From Breoghania sp037026715 (GTDB lineage: Bacteria; Pseudomonadota; Alphaproteobacteria; Rhizobiales; Stappiaceae), in contig NZ_JBANCG010000001.1 in NCBI RefSeq assembly GCF_037026715.1, positions 620,001 to 684,000 on the forward strand: a DNA stretch of 64,000 nt, read 5' to 3'. The translations under genes were made by a program, and so were the position numbers. This document shows, in pieces, positions 52,804 through 61,665 of this stretch. The notes beneath the pieces are model-generated. The model was not told where the DNA came from and ran no database searches. It saw only the letters and a list, made by a program, of their open reading frames with translations. The first letter of the stretch is position 1, and each line of letters begins with the position of its first letter.

Positions 52804-55239
52804 GTGCCGTCATTCTCCCGCAGCCTGGAAAAAGCCCTGCATCAGGCGCTCGCCTATGCAAACGATCGCAACCAGGAATATGCGACGCTGGAACACCTTC
52901 TGCTGGCCCTGATCGACGATCAGGACGCGGCCGCCGTCATGCGGGCGTGCAACGTCGATCTCGACCTCCTGCGGCGCAACCTCATCGAATATATCGACAC
53001 CGAACTGGAAAACCTCGTCCATGACACGGACGACGATTCCAAGCCCACGGCCGGTTTCCAGCGCGTCATCCAGCGCGCCGTGATCCACGTGCAGTCGTCC
53101 GGCCGCGAGGAGGTGACCGGCGCCAACGTGCTCGTGGCGATTTTCGCCGAGCGCGAGAGCCACGCGGCCTATTTCCTGCAAGAGCAGGACATGACCCGCT
53201 ACGACGCGGTCAACTACATTTCGCATGGCATCGCCAAGCGCTCCGGCGCGTCCGAGCACCGTCCGGTGCGCGGCGTGGAGGAGGACGCGGCGACGGTGGA
53301 GGATCAGGAGACGTCGAAGAAAAAGACGGATGCCCTGGAGGCCTATTGCGTCAACCTCAACGAAAAGGCGCGCAACGGCAAGATCGACCCGCTGATCGGG
53401 CGAGACACGGAAATCCAGCGCACCATTCAGGTTCTTTGCCGGCGCCAGAAGAACAATCCGCTCTTCGTCGGCGACCCCGGCGTGGGCAAGACCGCGATCG
53501 CGGAAGGCCTAGCCCGGCGCATCGTCAACGGCGACGTGCCGGAGGTCCTTCGCGACTCGACCATCTTCTCGCTCGACATGGGCGCGCTTCTGGCCGGAAC
53601 CCGCTATCGCGGCGACTTCGAGGAGCGGCTGAAGCAGGTCGTGAAGGAGATCGAGGACTATCCCGGCGCGATCATGTTCATCGACGAGATCCACACCGTG
53701 ATCGGCGCGGGCGCGACCTCGGGCGGGGCGATGGATGCCTCCAATCTGCTCAAGCCTGCGCTTGCATCGGGCACGATCCGCTGCGTCGGCTCCACCACCT
53801 ACAAGGAATACCGGCAGTTCTTCGAGAAGGACCGGGCGCTTGTCCGCCGCTTCCAGAAGATCGACGTGAACGAGCCGTCGGTGACCGACGCGATCGCGAT
53901 CCTGAAGGGGCTGAAGCCCTATTTCGAGACCTATCACAAGGTCCGCTACACCAACGACGCGATCAAGACGGCGGTGGAACTGTCGGCCCGCTACATTTCC
54001 GACCGCAAGCTGCCGGACAAGGCGATCGACGTGATCGACGAGACCGGCGCCTCGCAGATGCTGCTGCCGGAAAGCCGGCGCCGCAAGACCATCGGCGTGA
54101 AGGAGATCGAGACGACCATCGCGACCATGGCCCGCATCCCGCCGAAGTCGGTTTCGCGCGATGACGCGGAGATGCTGTCGGGCCTGTCGGCCTCGCTCAA
54201 GCGTGTGGTCTACGGTCAGGACGCGGCGATCGATGCGCTGTCGTCGGCGATCAAGCTGGCGCGCGCGGGTCTGCGCGAACCGGAAAAGCCGATCGGCTCT
54301 TACCTGTTCTCCGGCCCGACCGGCGTCGGCAAGACCGAGGTCGCCCGTCAGCTCGCGTCCTCGCTGGGCGTGGAGCTGATCCGCTTCGACATGTCGGAAT
54401 ACATGGAGCGCCACACCGTCTCGCGGCTGATCGGCGCGCCTCCGGGCTATGTCGGCTTCGACCAGGGCGGGCTTCTGACCGACGGCGTCGACCAGCACCC
54501 GCATTGCGTGCTGCTGCTCGACGAGATCGAGAAGGCGCATCCGGACCTGTTCAACATCCTGCTGCAGGTCATGGATCACGGCAAGCTGACGGACCACAAC
54601 GGCAAGTCGGTGGATTTCAGGAACGTCATCCTAATCATGACCACCAATGCCGGCGCGGCCGACATGGCGAAGGAAGCGATCGGGTTCGCGCGCACCAAGC
54701 GCGAAGGCGACGACAAGGAAGCGATCAACCGGCTGTTCACGCCGGAGTTCCGCAACCGGCTCGACGCGATCATCGCCTTCGGCAACCTGCCGATGGAGGT
54801 CGTCTACCAGATCGTCAACAAGTTCGTCATGCAGCTGGAGGCGCAGCTTGCCGACCGCGGCGTGACGTTCGAGCTGACCGACGAGGCGGTGAAGTGGCTT
54901 GCGGACAAAGGCTACGACCAGCAGATGGGCGCCCGCCCGCTGGCCCGCGTGATCCAGGACAACATCAAGCAGCCGCTGGCTGACGAGGTGCTGTTCGGCA
55001 AGCTGCAGAAGGGCGGCACGGTGAAGGTGTCGGTGGAGACGCCGGAAGGCGGCAAGCCGGGCCTGAAGCTGGAGGCCATCGAGGATATGCCGGTCCAGCC
55101 GAAGAAGCCGAGCGCCCAGAAGAAGCGCAAGGCGTCGGCGAAGGCGAAGTCGTCGGGTTCCGGCAGCGGCTCCAAGGGCGGCAGCGGCGGCGCGGATCCC
55201 AAGCGCTCGCTGGTGCCGAAGGTGCCGCTGGCGGATTAG
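52804..55239 (+). CDS. clpA: ATP-dependent Clp protease ATP-binding subunit ClpA
   Basis: An 811-residue AAA+ unfoldase. The N-domain (1-150) begins MPSFSRSLEKALHQALAYANDRNQEYATLEHLLLAL. AAA1 has Walker A GDPGVGKTA (near 223) and Walker B IMFIDEIHTVIGAG; AAA2 has GPTGVGKTE (near 504) and VLLLDEIEKAHPD. An extra Lys/Ser/Gly-rich tail (about 770-811) is longer than in E. coli. Start GTG at 52804 after AAGGGGA. It is followed by a terminator. Confidence 0.96.
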   Translation: MPSFSRSLEKALHQALAYANDRNQEYATLEHLLLALIDDQDAAAVMRACNVDLDLLRRNLIEYIDTELENLVHDTDDDSKPTAGFQRVIQRAVIHVQSSGREEVTGANVLVAIFAERESHAAYFLQEQDMTRYDAVNYISHGIAKRSGASEHRPVRGVEEDAATVEDQETSKKKTDALEAYCVNLNEKARNGKIDPLIGRDTEIQRTIQVLCRRQKNNPLFVGDPGVGKTAIAEGLARRIVNGDVPEVLRDSTIFSLDMGALLAGTRYRGDFEERLKQVVKEIEDYPGAIMFIDEIHTVIGAGATSGGAMDASNLLKPALASGTIRCVGSTTYKEYRQFFEKDRALVRRFQKIDVNEPSVTDAIAILKGLKPYFETYHKVRYTNDAIKTAVELSARYISDRKLPDKAIDVIDETGASQMLLPESRRRKTIGVKEIETTIATMARIPPKSVSRDDAEMLSGLSASLKRVVYGQDAAIDALSSAIKLARAGLREPEKPIGSYLFSGPTGVGKTEVARQLASSLGVELIRFDMSEYMERHTVSRLIGAPPGYVGFDQGGLLTDGVDQHPHCVLLLDEIEKAHPDLFNILLQVMDHGKLTDHNGKSVDFRNVILIMTTNAGAADMAKEAIGFARTKREGDDKEAINRLFTPEFRNRLDAIIAFGNLPMEVVYQIVNKFVMQLEAQLADRGVTFELTDEAVKWLADKGYDQQMGARPLARVIQDNIKQPLADEVLFGKLQKGGTVKVSVETPEGGKPGLKLEAIEDMPVQPKKPSAQKKRKASAKAKSSGSGSGSKGGSGGADPKRSLVPKVPLAD

Positions 55240-55261
55240 AGGCGGTCGCTGGTGAATGAGA

Positions 55262-55291
55262 AAAAGGGGCAGGTCGAAACTGCCCCTTTTG
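55262..55291 (+). terminator. Rho-independent terminator of clpS-clpA
   Basis: AAAAGGGGCAG pairs with CTGCCCCTTTT around GTCGAAA with the T run on the plus strand, 23 bp after the clpA stop. Confidence 0.9.
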
Positions 55292-55306
55292 CTTAAGGGG
55301 CGAGTG

Positions 55307-55732
55307 ATGCGGCTTGGCCGGATCGAAGAGCGTATATTAAAGCATATCCCAGGCGGATCGCTCCGACATGGTCGACGAGAAATCGCTCAAACACTTGTAT
55401 CTTTCTGCAAGGCGATCATTTTCTCGATCGTCATGTTTTCGATCGCGCCGTCGGTTCTGGCCGATGAGGGCGATTGCGATCTGACTGTTCGTTTTGGCAG
55501 CTATTGTTGTGGTCCGGATCCTGAGGCGATCGAAATCGTCCGGCGTCTTTTGAAGGACATGCCTGGTGTGGTGCAGGTTACCAAAATCCCGTGGCAGTTT
55601 GCGCGGGAAGGAGAGTTCGACCTGTGCGTCGAGACTCGGGACGAGGCGATGGCGCGCAGGACTTTCGATCGCATTCGGCAGGGCTTGCCCGCTACCAGAA
55701 GACGAGGCTGGCAGGCGCTGATTTTGCCTTGA
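55307..55732 (+). CDS. Secreted protein of unknown family with FGSYCCGPD motif
   Basis: A 141-residue protein with a late hydrophobic export signal (about 42-68: VSFCKAIIFSIVMFSIAPSVLA). The mature part starts DEGDCDLTVRFGSYCCGPDPEAIEIVRRLLKDMPGVV and could form a small alpha/beta (ferredoxin-like) fold. Three cysteines sit in its first 20 residues. Codon use is less GC-biased than in neighbouring genes. Its stop codon lies inside a family E palindrome. I do not recognise the family. Confidence 0.55.
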   Translation: MRLGRIEERILKHIPGGSLRHGRREIAQTLVSFCKAIIFSIVMFSIAPSVLADEGDCDLTVRFGSYCCGPDPEAIEIVRRLLKDMPGVVQVTKIPWQFAREGEFDLCVETRDEAMARRTFDRIRQGLPATRRRGWQALILP

Positions 55733-55786
55733 GCATATCCTTGTCGATCAGGTTGAACTAATCTGATCGATAAGAATATGCTCAAG
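55728..55786. repeat. Family E-like palindrome overlapping a stop codon
   Basis: CTTGAGCATATCC and the inverse AATATGCTCAAG bracket TTGTCGATCAG and CTGATCGATAAG. It is a diverged copy of the 42869 element. Confidence 0.8.
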
Positions 55787-55809
55787 GTATTGATCTGCGG
55801 CGATTTCTT

Positions 55810-55837
55810 ATCGTTCAGACGATTCCGTCTGAACGAT
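55810..55837. repeat. Family E2 palindrome
   Basis: TATCGTTCAGACG and its exact inverse around ATT/C, 20 bp before the stop of the leftward kinase-like gene. With the element at 55728 it repeats the E-plus-E2 pair found at 42809-42919. Confidence 0.85.
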
Positions 55838-55857
55838 AGGCGCTCTTACGGGATGAA

Positions 55858-56373
55858 CTATCGCACCGGGTGGTAAAGCAGCCGTCTCAGGATCAGCGAG
55901 ACGGCTTCCGCGACCGGGGTTGTGGCGGTGTCGATGTGCAGATCCGCGTCGTGCCAGGGCGTGTAGTCGCGGGCCTCGACGGCGGGCCAGTCCGGCAGGC
56001 TGCCGCCGGGGATGTCGAGGGTGCGCGTTTCCACCCTCCCGCGATGCTCCACACTGTCGGAGCACAGGATCTCCACGCCGAGCATCGCGGCGCGGGCGCG
56101 TTCGGCAGCCTCGGCGAAGATCGTCCGTGTCAGCGGCCACGGGTTGACGCAATCGGTGATGACGTCGTGGCCGAGGCGCAGGTTGGATGCGGCAAGCGCT
56201 GCGGCGACGTGATAGCCTTCCGGCCCGATGTCGCGCGAGGGGCCGTGGGCGCGCAAGGAGGCCTCGATCTCGTCGATCCGCAGGAACACCGCGCCCGTCC
56301 GTTTCGAAAGTGCCGCCGCGATCGTCGATTTTCCCGTTCCCGGAAGGCCTGCAAACGCAATCAGCGTCGCCAT
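55858..56373 (-). CDS. P-loop kinase/AAA-type ATPase
   Basis: A 171-residue nucleoside-kinase-like P-loop protein. Walker A is GLPGTGKSTIAAAL near residues 9-18, followed by FLRIDEIEASLR and DVITDCVNPWPLTR. The fold fits small-molecule kinases such as chloramphenicol phosphotransferase-like or gluconate-kinase-like proteins. ATG at 56373 has AGGAG seven bases upstream. Substrate unknown; it is single and leftward between repeats and the azlCD region. Confidence 0.8.
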   Translation of the reverse strand: MATLIAFAGLPGTGKSTIAAALSKRTGAVFLRIDEIEASLRAHGPSRDIGPEGYHVAAALAASNLRLGHDVITDCVNPWPLTRTIFAEAAERARAAMLGVEILCSDSVEHRGRVETRTLDIPGGSLPDWPAVEARDYTPWHDADLHIDTATTPVAEAVSLILRRLLYHPVR

Positions 56374-56573
56374 CGCATTCTCCTGCAAATCGCCGCGAAA
56401 CTACCCGCTGATCGCCTGCCGCTCCAGCGCTGCCGGCCTTTGTCCGGCGGACATCAGCTATGCATCCACTGCATGGGGATTTGTCTTCCCCATGCGTCAG
56501 GCGGGCTGACCTTGCGGCCGCCGCTTGTTAGGGTGTCCATCCCGCCTTTCCGAACCACGAGTGGATTCGTCTC

Positions 56574-57329
56574 TTGCCCGATCCCGACGACAGTCTCCCC
56601 CAGCCGCAGCCGCGGCTTGCCACCCATGTCTGGTTTTTCCGCGGCGCGCGGGCGATCGTGTCGCTTCCCGCCGTCATCCTGACTGCTGCCTTCATCGGCT
56701 ATGCGGGACTTGCGCGCGAGAGCGGGCTGTCGCTCGGCGAAACGCTGATGCTGACCGGGCTCGTCTGGGCGCTGCCTTCCATCGTGGTGATGACCGGGGC
56801 GATCACGTCAGGAATGGGACTTCTGCCGGCGGCCATCGCCGTGGCGCTCGCCTCGGTGCGGCTGATGCCGATGACCGTGGCGCTCCTGCCGATCCTGCGC
56901 GAGGAGGAGGGCCGCACGCCGCGCTGGAAACTGTTTCTCGCCTCGCACTTCGTGGCGGTGACGGCCTGGGTCTATGCCATGATCCACCTGCCGCACCTGC
57001 CCAGGGAGGGGCGGCTGCCGTTCTTCCTTGGGTTCGGCGTGACGATCTCCGCCTTCGTGTTCTGCATGACCGGCATCGCCTATGAACTGGTGGGCGAGAT
57101 GCCGACGCCGGTGACCGCGGCGCTGTTCCTGCTGACGCCGGTCTATTTCCTGTGCTCGCTGTGGGGCGCCTCGAAGCTGTCGTCAGAGAAGGCGTCGATG
57201 GTGGCCGGGCTGGTGCTGGGACCGGTCTTCTACGTCTACCTGCCGGGGCTCGACCTTCTGTGGACCGGACTTCTCGGCGGCACGCTCGCCTATGCGGGTA
57301 CGCGGATCGCCCGGGCGGTGCGGCCATGA
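56574..57329 (+). CDS. azlC: AzlC-family branched-chain amino acid exporter, large subunit
   Basis: A 251-residue membrane protein with about seven or eight helices. Conserved parts are FRGARAIVSLPAVILTAAFIGYAGLARESGLSL and ITSGMGLLPAAIAVALASVRLMPMTVALLP. With AzlD it exports branched-chain amino acids or analogues. The start is TTG at 56574 as no ATG is placed suitably. It overlaps azlD by 4 bases. Confidence 0.9.
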   Translation: MPDPDDSLPQPQPRLATHVWFFRGARAIVSLPAVILTAAFIGYAGLARESGLSLGETLMLTGLVWALPSIVVMTGAITSGMGLLPAAIAVALASVRLMPMTVALLPILREEEGRTPRWKLFLASHFVAVTAWVYAMIHLPHLPREGRLPFFLGFGVTISAFVFCMTGIAYELVGEMPTPVTAALFLLTPVYFLCSLWGASKLSSEKASMVAGLVLGPVFYVYLPGLDLLWTGLLGGTLAYAGTRIARAVRP

Positions 57330-57691
57330 GCGGGGATGCGATGAGCGCGGCGGCCGATGCGTGGTGGTGGCCCTATGTGATGATCGTGGTCGCCGGCTGG
57401 CTCGCCACCGACATCTGGCGCTGGATCGGCGTGCTGGTGGCCGGGCGCCTGCGCGAGGACAGCGAGTTCCTCGGCTGGGTCAAGGCGGTGGCGACCGCGC
57501 TTGTGGCCGGCGTGATCGCGCGGCTGATCCTTTTTCCCTCCGGCGCGCTGGAAGGCGCGCCGCTGTGGCTGCGGATCGGCGCGGCGCTTCTGGGCTTTGT
57601 CGCTTTCCTCGCCGCCGGCCAGCGGCTCATCGTCGGCGTGCTGACGGCGGAGGCGCTGCTGATCGGCGGCTGGCTGGCGCTGGGGCTGTGA
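57326..57691 (+). CDS. azlD: AzlD-family exporter small subunit
   Basis: A 121-residue membrane protein with three or four helices (WPYVMIVVAGWLATDIWRWIGVLVAGRL, VKAVATALVAGVIARLILFP and the C-terminal pair). It matches the AzlD partner in size, topology and coupling to azlC through ATGA. Confidence 0.87.
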   Translation: MSGDAMSAAADAWWWPYVMIVVAGWLATDIWRWIGVLVAGRLREDSEFLGWVKAVATALVAGVIARLILFPSGALEGAPLWLRIGAALLGFVAFLAAGQRLIVGVLTAEALLIGGWLALGL

Positions 57692-57751
57692 GCGCGACCC
57701 CTTGAGGGCGCGCGCTTGCAAGGTCCCCGGTCGGCCCCCTTTGCGAAAGGG

Positions 57752-58180
57752 TCAGGCGAATGCCCTGCGGATCTGTTCGGCCTGCGAGGCAAGCACGTCC
57801 TGATCGCCCATCTCGCCCGTGTGCGGACGCAGGCTCACGCCGGTGAAGCGCGGGATGACGTGGACGTGGGTATGGAACACGGCCTGGCCGCCCGCTTCTT
57901 CGGAAAACTGCTGGATGGTGCAGCCGTCGGCGTCGAAGGCGGCCACGGTGGCGCGGGCAACCGTCTGCACCGTCGCCATCAGGGCGGCGAGGTCGGCGGG
58001 AGCGATGTCGAAGATGTTGCGCGAGGCGGCTTTCGGGACCACCAGAACGTGCCCGTCGCCGCGCGGCATGACGTCCATGAAGGCCAGGGTGCTGTCGTCC
58101 TCGTAGACCTTGTGGCAGGGCAACTCGCCACGCAGGATCTTGGCGAAGACGTTCTGGTCGTCATACTCGGGCGTGGTCAT
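57752..58180 (-). CDS. HIT-family nucleotide hydrolase
   Basis: A 142-residue Hint-like HIT protein. The signature HTHVHVIPRF gives the catalytic His triad. FAKILRGELPCHKVYEDDSTLAFMDVMPRGDGHVLVVPK is the usual first half. Hint proteins hydrolyse nucleoside phosphoramidates such as AMP-lysine. I start at the ATG at 58180 (MTTPEYDDQNVF); ATG at 58195 is possible. It lies alone, leftward. Confidence 0.92.
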   Translation of the reverse strand: MTTPEYDDQNVFAKILRGELPCHKVYEDDSTLAFMDVMPRGDGHVLVVPKAASRNIFDIAPADLAALMATVQTVARATVAAFDADGCTIQQFSEEAGGQAVFHTHVHVIPRFTGVSLRPHTGEMGDQDVLASQAEQIRRAFA

Positions 58181-58368
58181 GGACCTGGTTTCCATTGCTT
58201 GTTGCTGAAATCGCTTTTCCTATAGCGCAGAATCGCCTGGCGCAAAACGCTGGCCAAGGGCGGGAACAGGCGGTTGCGCGGCGCCGTTCGAGCATCCGTC
58301 AAGGCGACGGGGCCACAGGCGCGGACGGTCGTTTCCCTGAGCCCTGCCTGCGAAAAGCCCGAGTCGTT

Positions 58369-59781
58369 TCAGCGCTCTGGCACGGGGCCTTCGCCCCGTC
58401 TGTAAGGGGCGTGCTCGCTCAGGATCTCCTGTTCCTCGGCGACCGCCCTGCGCTCCTCCTCCAGATAATCCTCCACCGCACGGCGCAGGCCCGGGTGGGC
58501 GATCCAGTGGGCGGACCATGTCGTCTCCGGCAGGTAGCCGCGCGCCAGCTTGTGGGACCCTTGCGCGCCCGCCTCTACCCGGGCGAGCCCGTGCTCGATC
58601 GCATAATCGATCGCCTGATGGTAGCAGAGCTCGAAATGCAGGAAGGGGTGATCCTCCACGCAGCCCCAGTAGCGGCCGTAGAGCGTGTCGGAGCCGATCA
58701 TGTTGAGCGCGCCGGCGATGTAGCGCCCGCTGCGTCTGGCCATGATGAGCAGCACGCGCTCGCCCATCCGCTCGCCGAGAAGGGAGAAGAAGGTGCGGTT
58801 CAGATAGGGCCGGCCCCATTTGCGCGAACCGGTGTCCATGTAGAATTCGAAGAACGCGTCCCAGTGGTCTTCGGTGATGTCCTTGCCCGTCAGCCATTCC
58901 ACGGTGATGCCGCCTTCCAGCGCCTCGCGCCGTTCGCGCTTCACGGCCTTGCGCTTGCGCGAGGCGAGGGAACCCAGGAAATCGTCGAAGGTGGCGTAGC
59001 CGTGGTTGGGCCAGTGGAACTGGCGGTCGGTGCGGATGAGAAAGTCGCCGCGCTCCAGAAACGCCGCTTCCGCCTTCGGCAGGAAGGTGAGGTGAACGGA
59101 GGAGGTGCCGAGCTGGTCGCATAGCTGATGCAGGCCGGAGGCAAGCACCGCGCGGCCGGTGTCGCGGTCGATGTCGGGCCCGACGAGCAGGCGCCGGCCG
59201 GTCGCCGGCGTGAACGGCACGGAGACCTGAAGCTTGGGATAGTAGCGCCCGCCCGCGCGCTCAAACGCATCGGCCCAGCCGTAGTCGAAGACGTATTCGC
59301 CCTGGGAATGGGTCTTCACGTAACAGGGCGCTGCTGCGAGCGGGGTGCCCGAGCCATCTTCCAGCACGAGGTGCTGGCCGAGCCATCCGGTCTTGCCGAC
59401 CGCGCAGCCTGCCTCTTCGAGTGTATGTAGAAATGCGTGTGAAACGAAGGGGTTGAAGCTGGTTTCTTGAGGATTTGATTCCGCTACCTGAGACGGTGAT
59501 TCAAGTGTCTCAGCTTCTGATTCAAGCGGTTCGGACGCGGCATCGGGAACTTCACGTATCGATTCACCTGCCTTGCAATCCGATTCAAGGCCCGCGCGAT
59601 TTCGCTCCGGTTTCAGAGGTTTGGCGGCGGAGACGGGGAGCTGCGCATCTTCAGGCAGAGATTCAAGTCGGCCGCCGGGGCCGAGTGTCCAGCCGGGATT
59701 GGCCACCCGATCCCATTGGCGGGCCGGGATATCGGCAAGGGTGGAGTGGACGCGGATGATGTGCTCGGAACTGTCGGTCAT
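58369..59781 (-). CDS. GNAT-like (DUF482) acyltransferase with a repetitive insertion
   Basis: A 470-residue member of the DUF482/PF04339 group related to GNAT and FemAB-type transferases. Conserved parts are NPFVSHAFLHTLEEAGCAV, DYGWADAFERAGGRYYPKLQ, SSVHLTFLP, QFHWPNHGYATFDDFLGSLASRKRKAVKRERRE and FYMDTGSRKWGRPYLNRTFF. Residues about 30-108, between WDRVANPG and NPFVSHA, are an acidic, Ser/Glu-rich insertion that most relatives lack; in DNA it carries four copies of GATTCAAG (plus strand). Acceptor unknown. Confidence 0.87.
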   Translation of the reverse strand: MTDSSEHIIRVHSTLADIPARQWDRVANPGWTLGPGGRLESLPEDAQLPVSAAKPLKPERNRAGLESDCKAGESIREVPDAASEPLESEAETLESPSQVAESNPQETSFNPFVSHAFLHTLEEAGCAVGKTGWLGQHLVLEDGSGTPLAAAPCYVKTHSQGEYVFDYGWADAFERAGGRYYPKLQVSVPFTPATGRRLLVGPDIDRDTGRAVLASGLHQLCDQLGTSSVHLTFLPKAEAAFLERGDFLIRTDRQFHWPNHGYATFDDFLGSLASRKRKAVKRERREALEGGITVEWLTGKDITEDHWDAFFEFYMDTGSRKWGRPYLNRTFFSLLGERMGERVLLIMARRSGRYIAGALNMIGSDTLYGRYWGCVEDHPFLHFELCYHQAIDYAIEHGLARVEAGAQGSHKLARGYLPETTWSAHWIAHPGLRRAVEDYLEEERRAVAEEQEILSEHAPYRRGEGPVPER

Positions 59782-59957
59782 CGCTCGCCGGTTCGGGGAG
59801 AGGGCATGCGGATGAATTTAGTGCATTGCGGCGGGAGTTCTATAGGGCGGCTGCGAAGAAGGTGGAGTGTGGGGGCGAGCGGAAGGGGCGCGAGGCGATG
59901 GGAATGACAGTCCCCGCTCTCTGTCATCATTGCCTGAGAAATGGGCCCCACATTCGA

Positions 59958-60062
59958 TGTCATTCCCGCGGAGGCGGGAATCCAGCAACCACAGGATCAA
60001 ACCATGAGGCAAAAGACGCGGCGCCTCTGGGATGCTGGATCCCCGCCTGCGCGGAGATGACA
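59958..60062. repeat. Family D element
   Basis: TGTCATTCCCGCGGAGGCGG at one end and GCGCGGAGATGACA at the other, 105 bp, the same length and plan as 16551-16655, including a shared internal GCGCCTCTGG. The gap 59782-60161 otherwise has no gene. Confidence 0.85.
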
Positions 60063-60161
60063 ATCGCGGGTGTGGCTGTGATCCCGGCTTCCATGCTCGC
60101 CAAGACAGAGTTGACGAGGACGGAAAGGGCCCGTCGGGCGGGCGAGACGCCGCGCCCCTCC

Positions 60162-60923
60162 CTAAAGACGATCCGGATCGAAGCCTTCGAAGACGATCTG
60201 GTCGGCGTGGCGGGCGGCGGTGGCGCGGTCGTCGGCGGTGCGCACCGTCCAGGTCATCACCGGCACGCCGAAAAGATTGCGCAGGACCCAGGGCGCGGGC
60301 GCAGGCAGGGAGTGGACGCCATAGGAAATGAAATCCGGCCTCGTGCGCGGCCAGTGCAGCATGTTGCGCAGGATGAAGCGCTCCATCAGCCCGAAGCGCC
60401 GGCGCCATTCGTCGGAGCGGGTATCCTCCGCCAGGATGCCGCGCGGGATGGCAGGCGCAAGGGCGCGGACGTTGGCGAGCATTTCCGGATCGAAGGTCTT
60501 CAGCGCCACCGGGCCGTCATAGGCGACAAGCCTTTCGGTCACGGCCTTGACGAAGGCGCGCTGGCCGTCGCGGGCGTTGAGCGATTTCAGCTCGATGACC
60601 AGCGGCACCCGGCCGGCGACCAGCGCGAGCAGGGCATCGAGATCCCACAAATGGTCGGAGCCGTCGCGCATCGGGATCTGCACGAGATCGACCAAAGCGC
60701 GGGCGCGCACCGGGCCGCTCTCGCGGGTCAGCCGGTCGAGCGTGTTGTCGTGGAAGACGAGGGCACCCTGATCGGCCGTTTCCTGAAGATCGACCTCGAT
60801 GGCAAAACCGCGCTCCACCGCCGCCGCGACCGCCGAGGGCGAATTCTCGATGCGGCCGGCGGAGGCATCGTGCAGGCCACGATGGGCGATCGGACGGGCG
60901 GTGAGCCAGGCGGGGGCGGACAT
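60162..60923 (-). CDS. Glycerophosphodiester phosphodiesterase
   Basis: A 253-residue GDPD that hydrolyses glycerophosphodiesters to glycerol-3-phosphate and alcohol. Catalytic motifs are PIAHRGLHD (His), ENSPSAVAAAVERGFAIEVDLQETADQGALVFHD (Glu, Asp, second His) and a TIM-barrel end with PVMTWTVRTADDR. No signal peptide is seen, so it is cytoplasmic like UgpQ. It follows the RidA gene by 27 bp, giving a likely RidA-GDPD operon. Confidence 0.92.
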   Translation of the reverse strand: MSAPAWLTARPIAHRGLHDASAGRIENSPSAVAAAVERGFAIEVDLQETADQGALVFHDNTLDRLTRESGPVRARALVDLVQIPMRDGSDHLWDLDALLALVAGRVPLVIELKSLNARDGQRAFVKAVTERLVAYDGPVALKTFDPEMLANVRALAPAIPRGILAEDTRSDEWRRRFGLMERFILRNMLHWPRTRPDFISYGVHSLPAPAPWVLRNLFGVPVMTWTVRTADDRATAARHADQIVFEGFDPDRL

Positions 60924-60950
60924 GGTTTGCTTGTCCTGTCAGGGTGCCGT

Positions 60951-61415
60951 TCAGGCGAGTTCGAAGATCGCCTCGATCTCCACCGCCACACCGAGCGGCA
61001 GGGCGGCGACGCCGACGGCGGAGCGGGCATGTTTGCCCTTGTCGCCGAGCGCCTCGACCATCAGGTCGGACGCGCCGTTGACGACCTTCGGCTGATCCGT
61101 GAAATCGGGCGTGGAGTTGACGAAACCGGTGAGCTTGACGAGGCGCGCGATGCGGCCGAGGTCGCCGGTCGCGGCCTTCGCCTGGGCGAGCAGGTTGATG
61201 GCGCACAGGCGGGCGGCCTTCTGGCCGTCTTCGACCGAAAGGTCCTCGCCGCAGCGACCCTTGATGAGCGCGCCGGAGGCACCGAAGGGCAACTGGCCGG
61301 AAATGTAGAGGTGCAGACCGCTGACGACGAAGGGCACGTAGTTGGCGGCCGGCGCGGCGGGGCTCGGCAGGACAATGCCGAGATCGGCGAGCCGCTTTTC
61401 GATCGGACCGGTCAT
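60951..61415 (-). CDS. RidA/Rid-family enamine deaminase-like protein
   Basis: A 154-residue Rid-superfamily protein. It begins MTGPIEKRLADLGIVLPSPAAPAANYVPFVVSGLHLYISGQLPF, the layout of the longer Rid subgroup. LVKLTGFVNSTPDFTDQPKVVNGASDLM and ARSAVGVAALPLGVAVEIEAIFEL complete the trimer fold; the Arg in HARSAVGV occupies the RidA active-site position. It may hydrolyse reactive enamine/imine intermediates. First gene of a leftward pair with GDPD. Confidence 0.9.
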   Translation of the reverse strand: MTGPIEKRLADLGIVLPSPAAPAANYVPFVVSGLHLYISGQLPFGASGALIKGRCGEDLSVEDGQKAARLCAINLLAQAKAATGDLGRIARLVKLTGFVNSTPDFTDQPKVVNGASDLMVEALGDKGKHARSAVGVAALPLGVAVEIEAIFELA

Positions 61416-61665
61416 GGAAGGCTCCAGTTGAAGGGCTTGTGCAGTCAAAACGAGGTCGCGACATTGGCGCAAATCGGTGCGGGCGGCAACAGGGTTGTCC
61501 GGCCGTTCTCCTCGCCGAGCAAGGGCGGCGTCGGCGTGCTGCTCGTGCGAAATGCGGTTCGTTCCTCCAACGGCACTCTGGCATGGAATGGCGATCTGGC
61601 GCATGGTGGGGAAGATGTTGGCTGACAGGGGCTGTCCGGTCCGCTCCGTTTCGAAAGGCTTGTCG

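Noticed and set aside
55858..56373. Zeta toxin of a toxin-antitoxin pair
   Set aside because: The P-loop and following motifs fit small-molecule kinases, and no epsilon-like antitoxin gene is adjacent.
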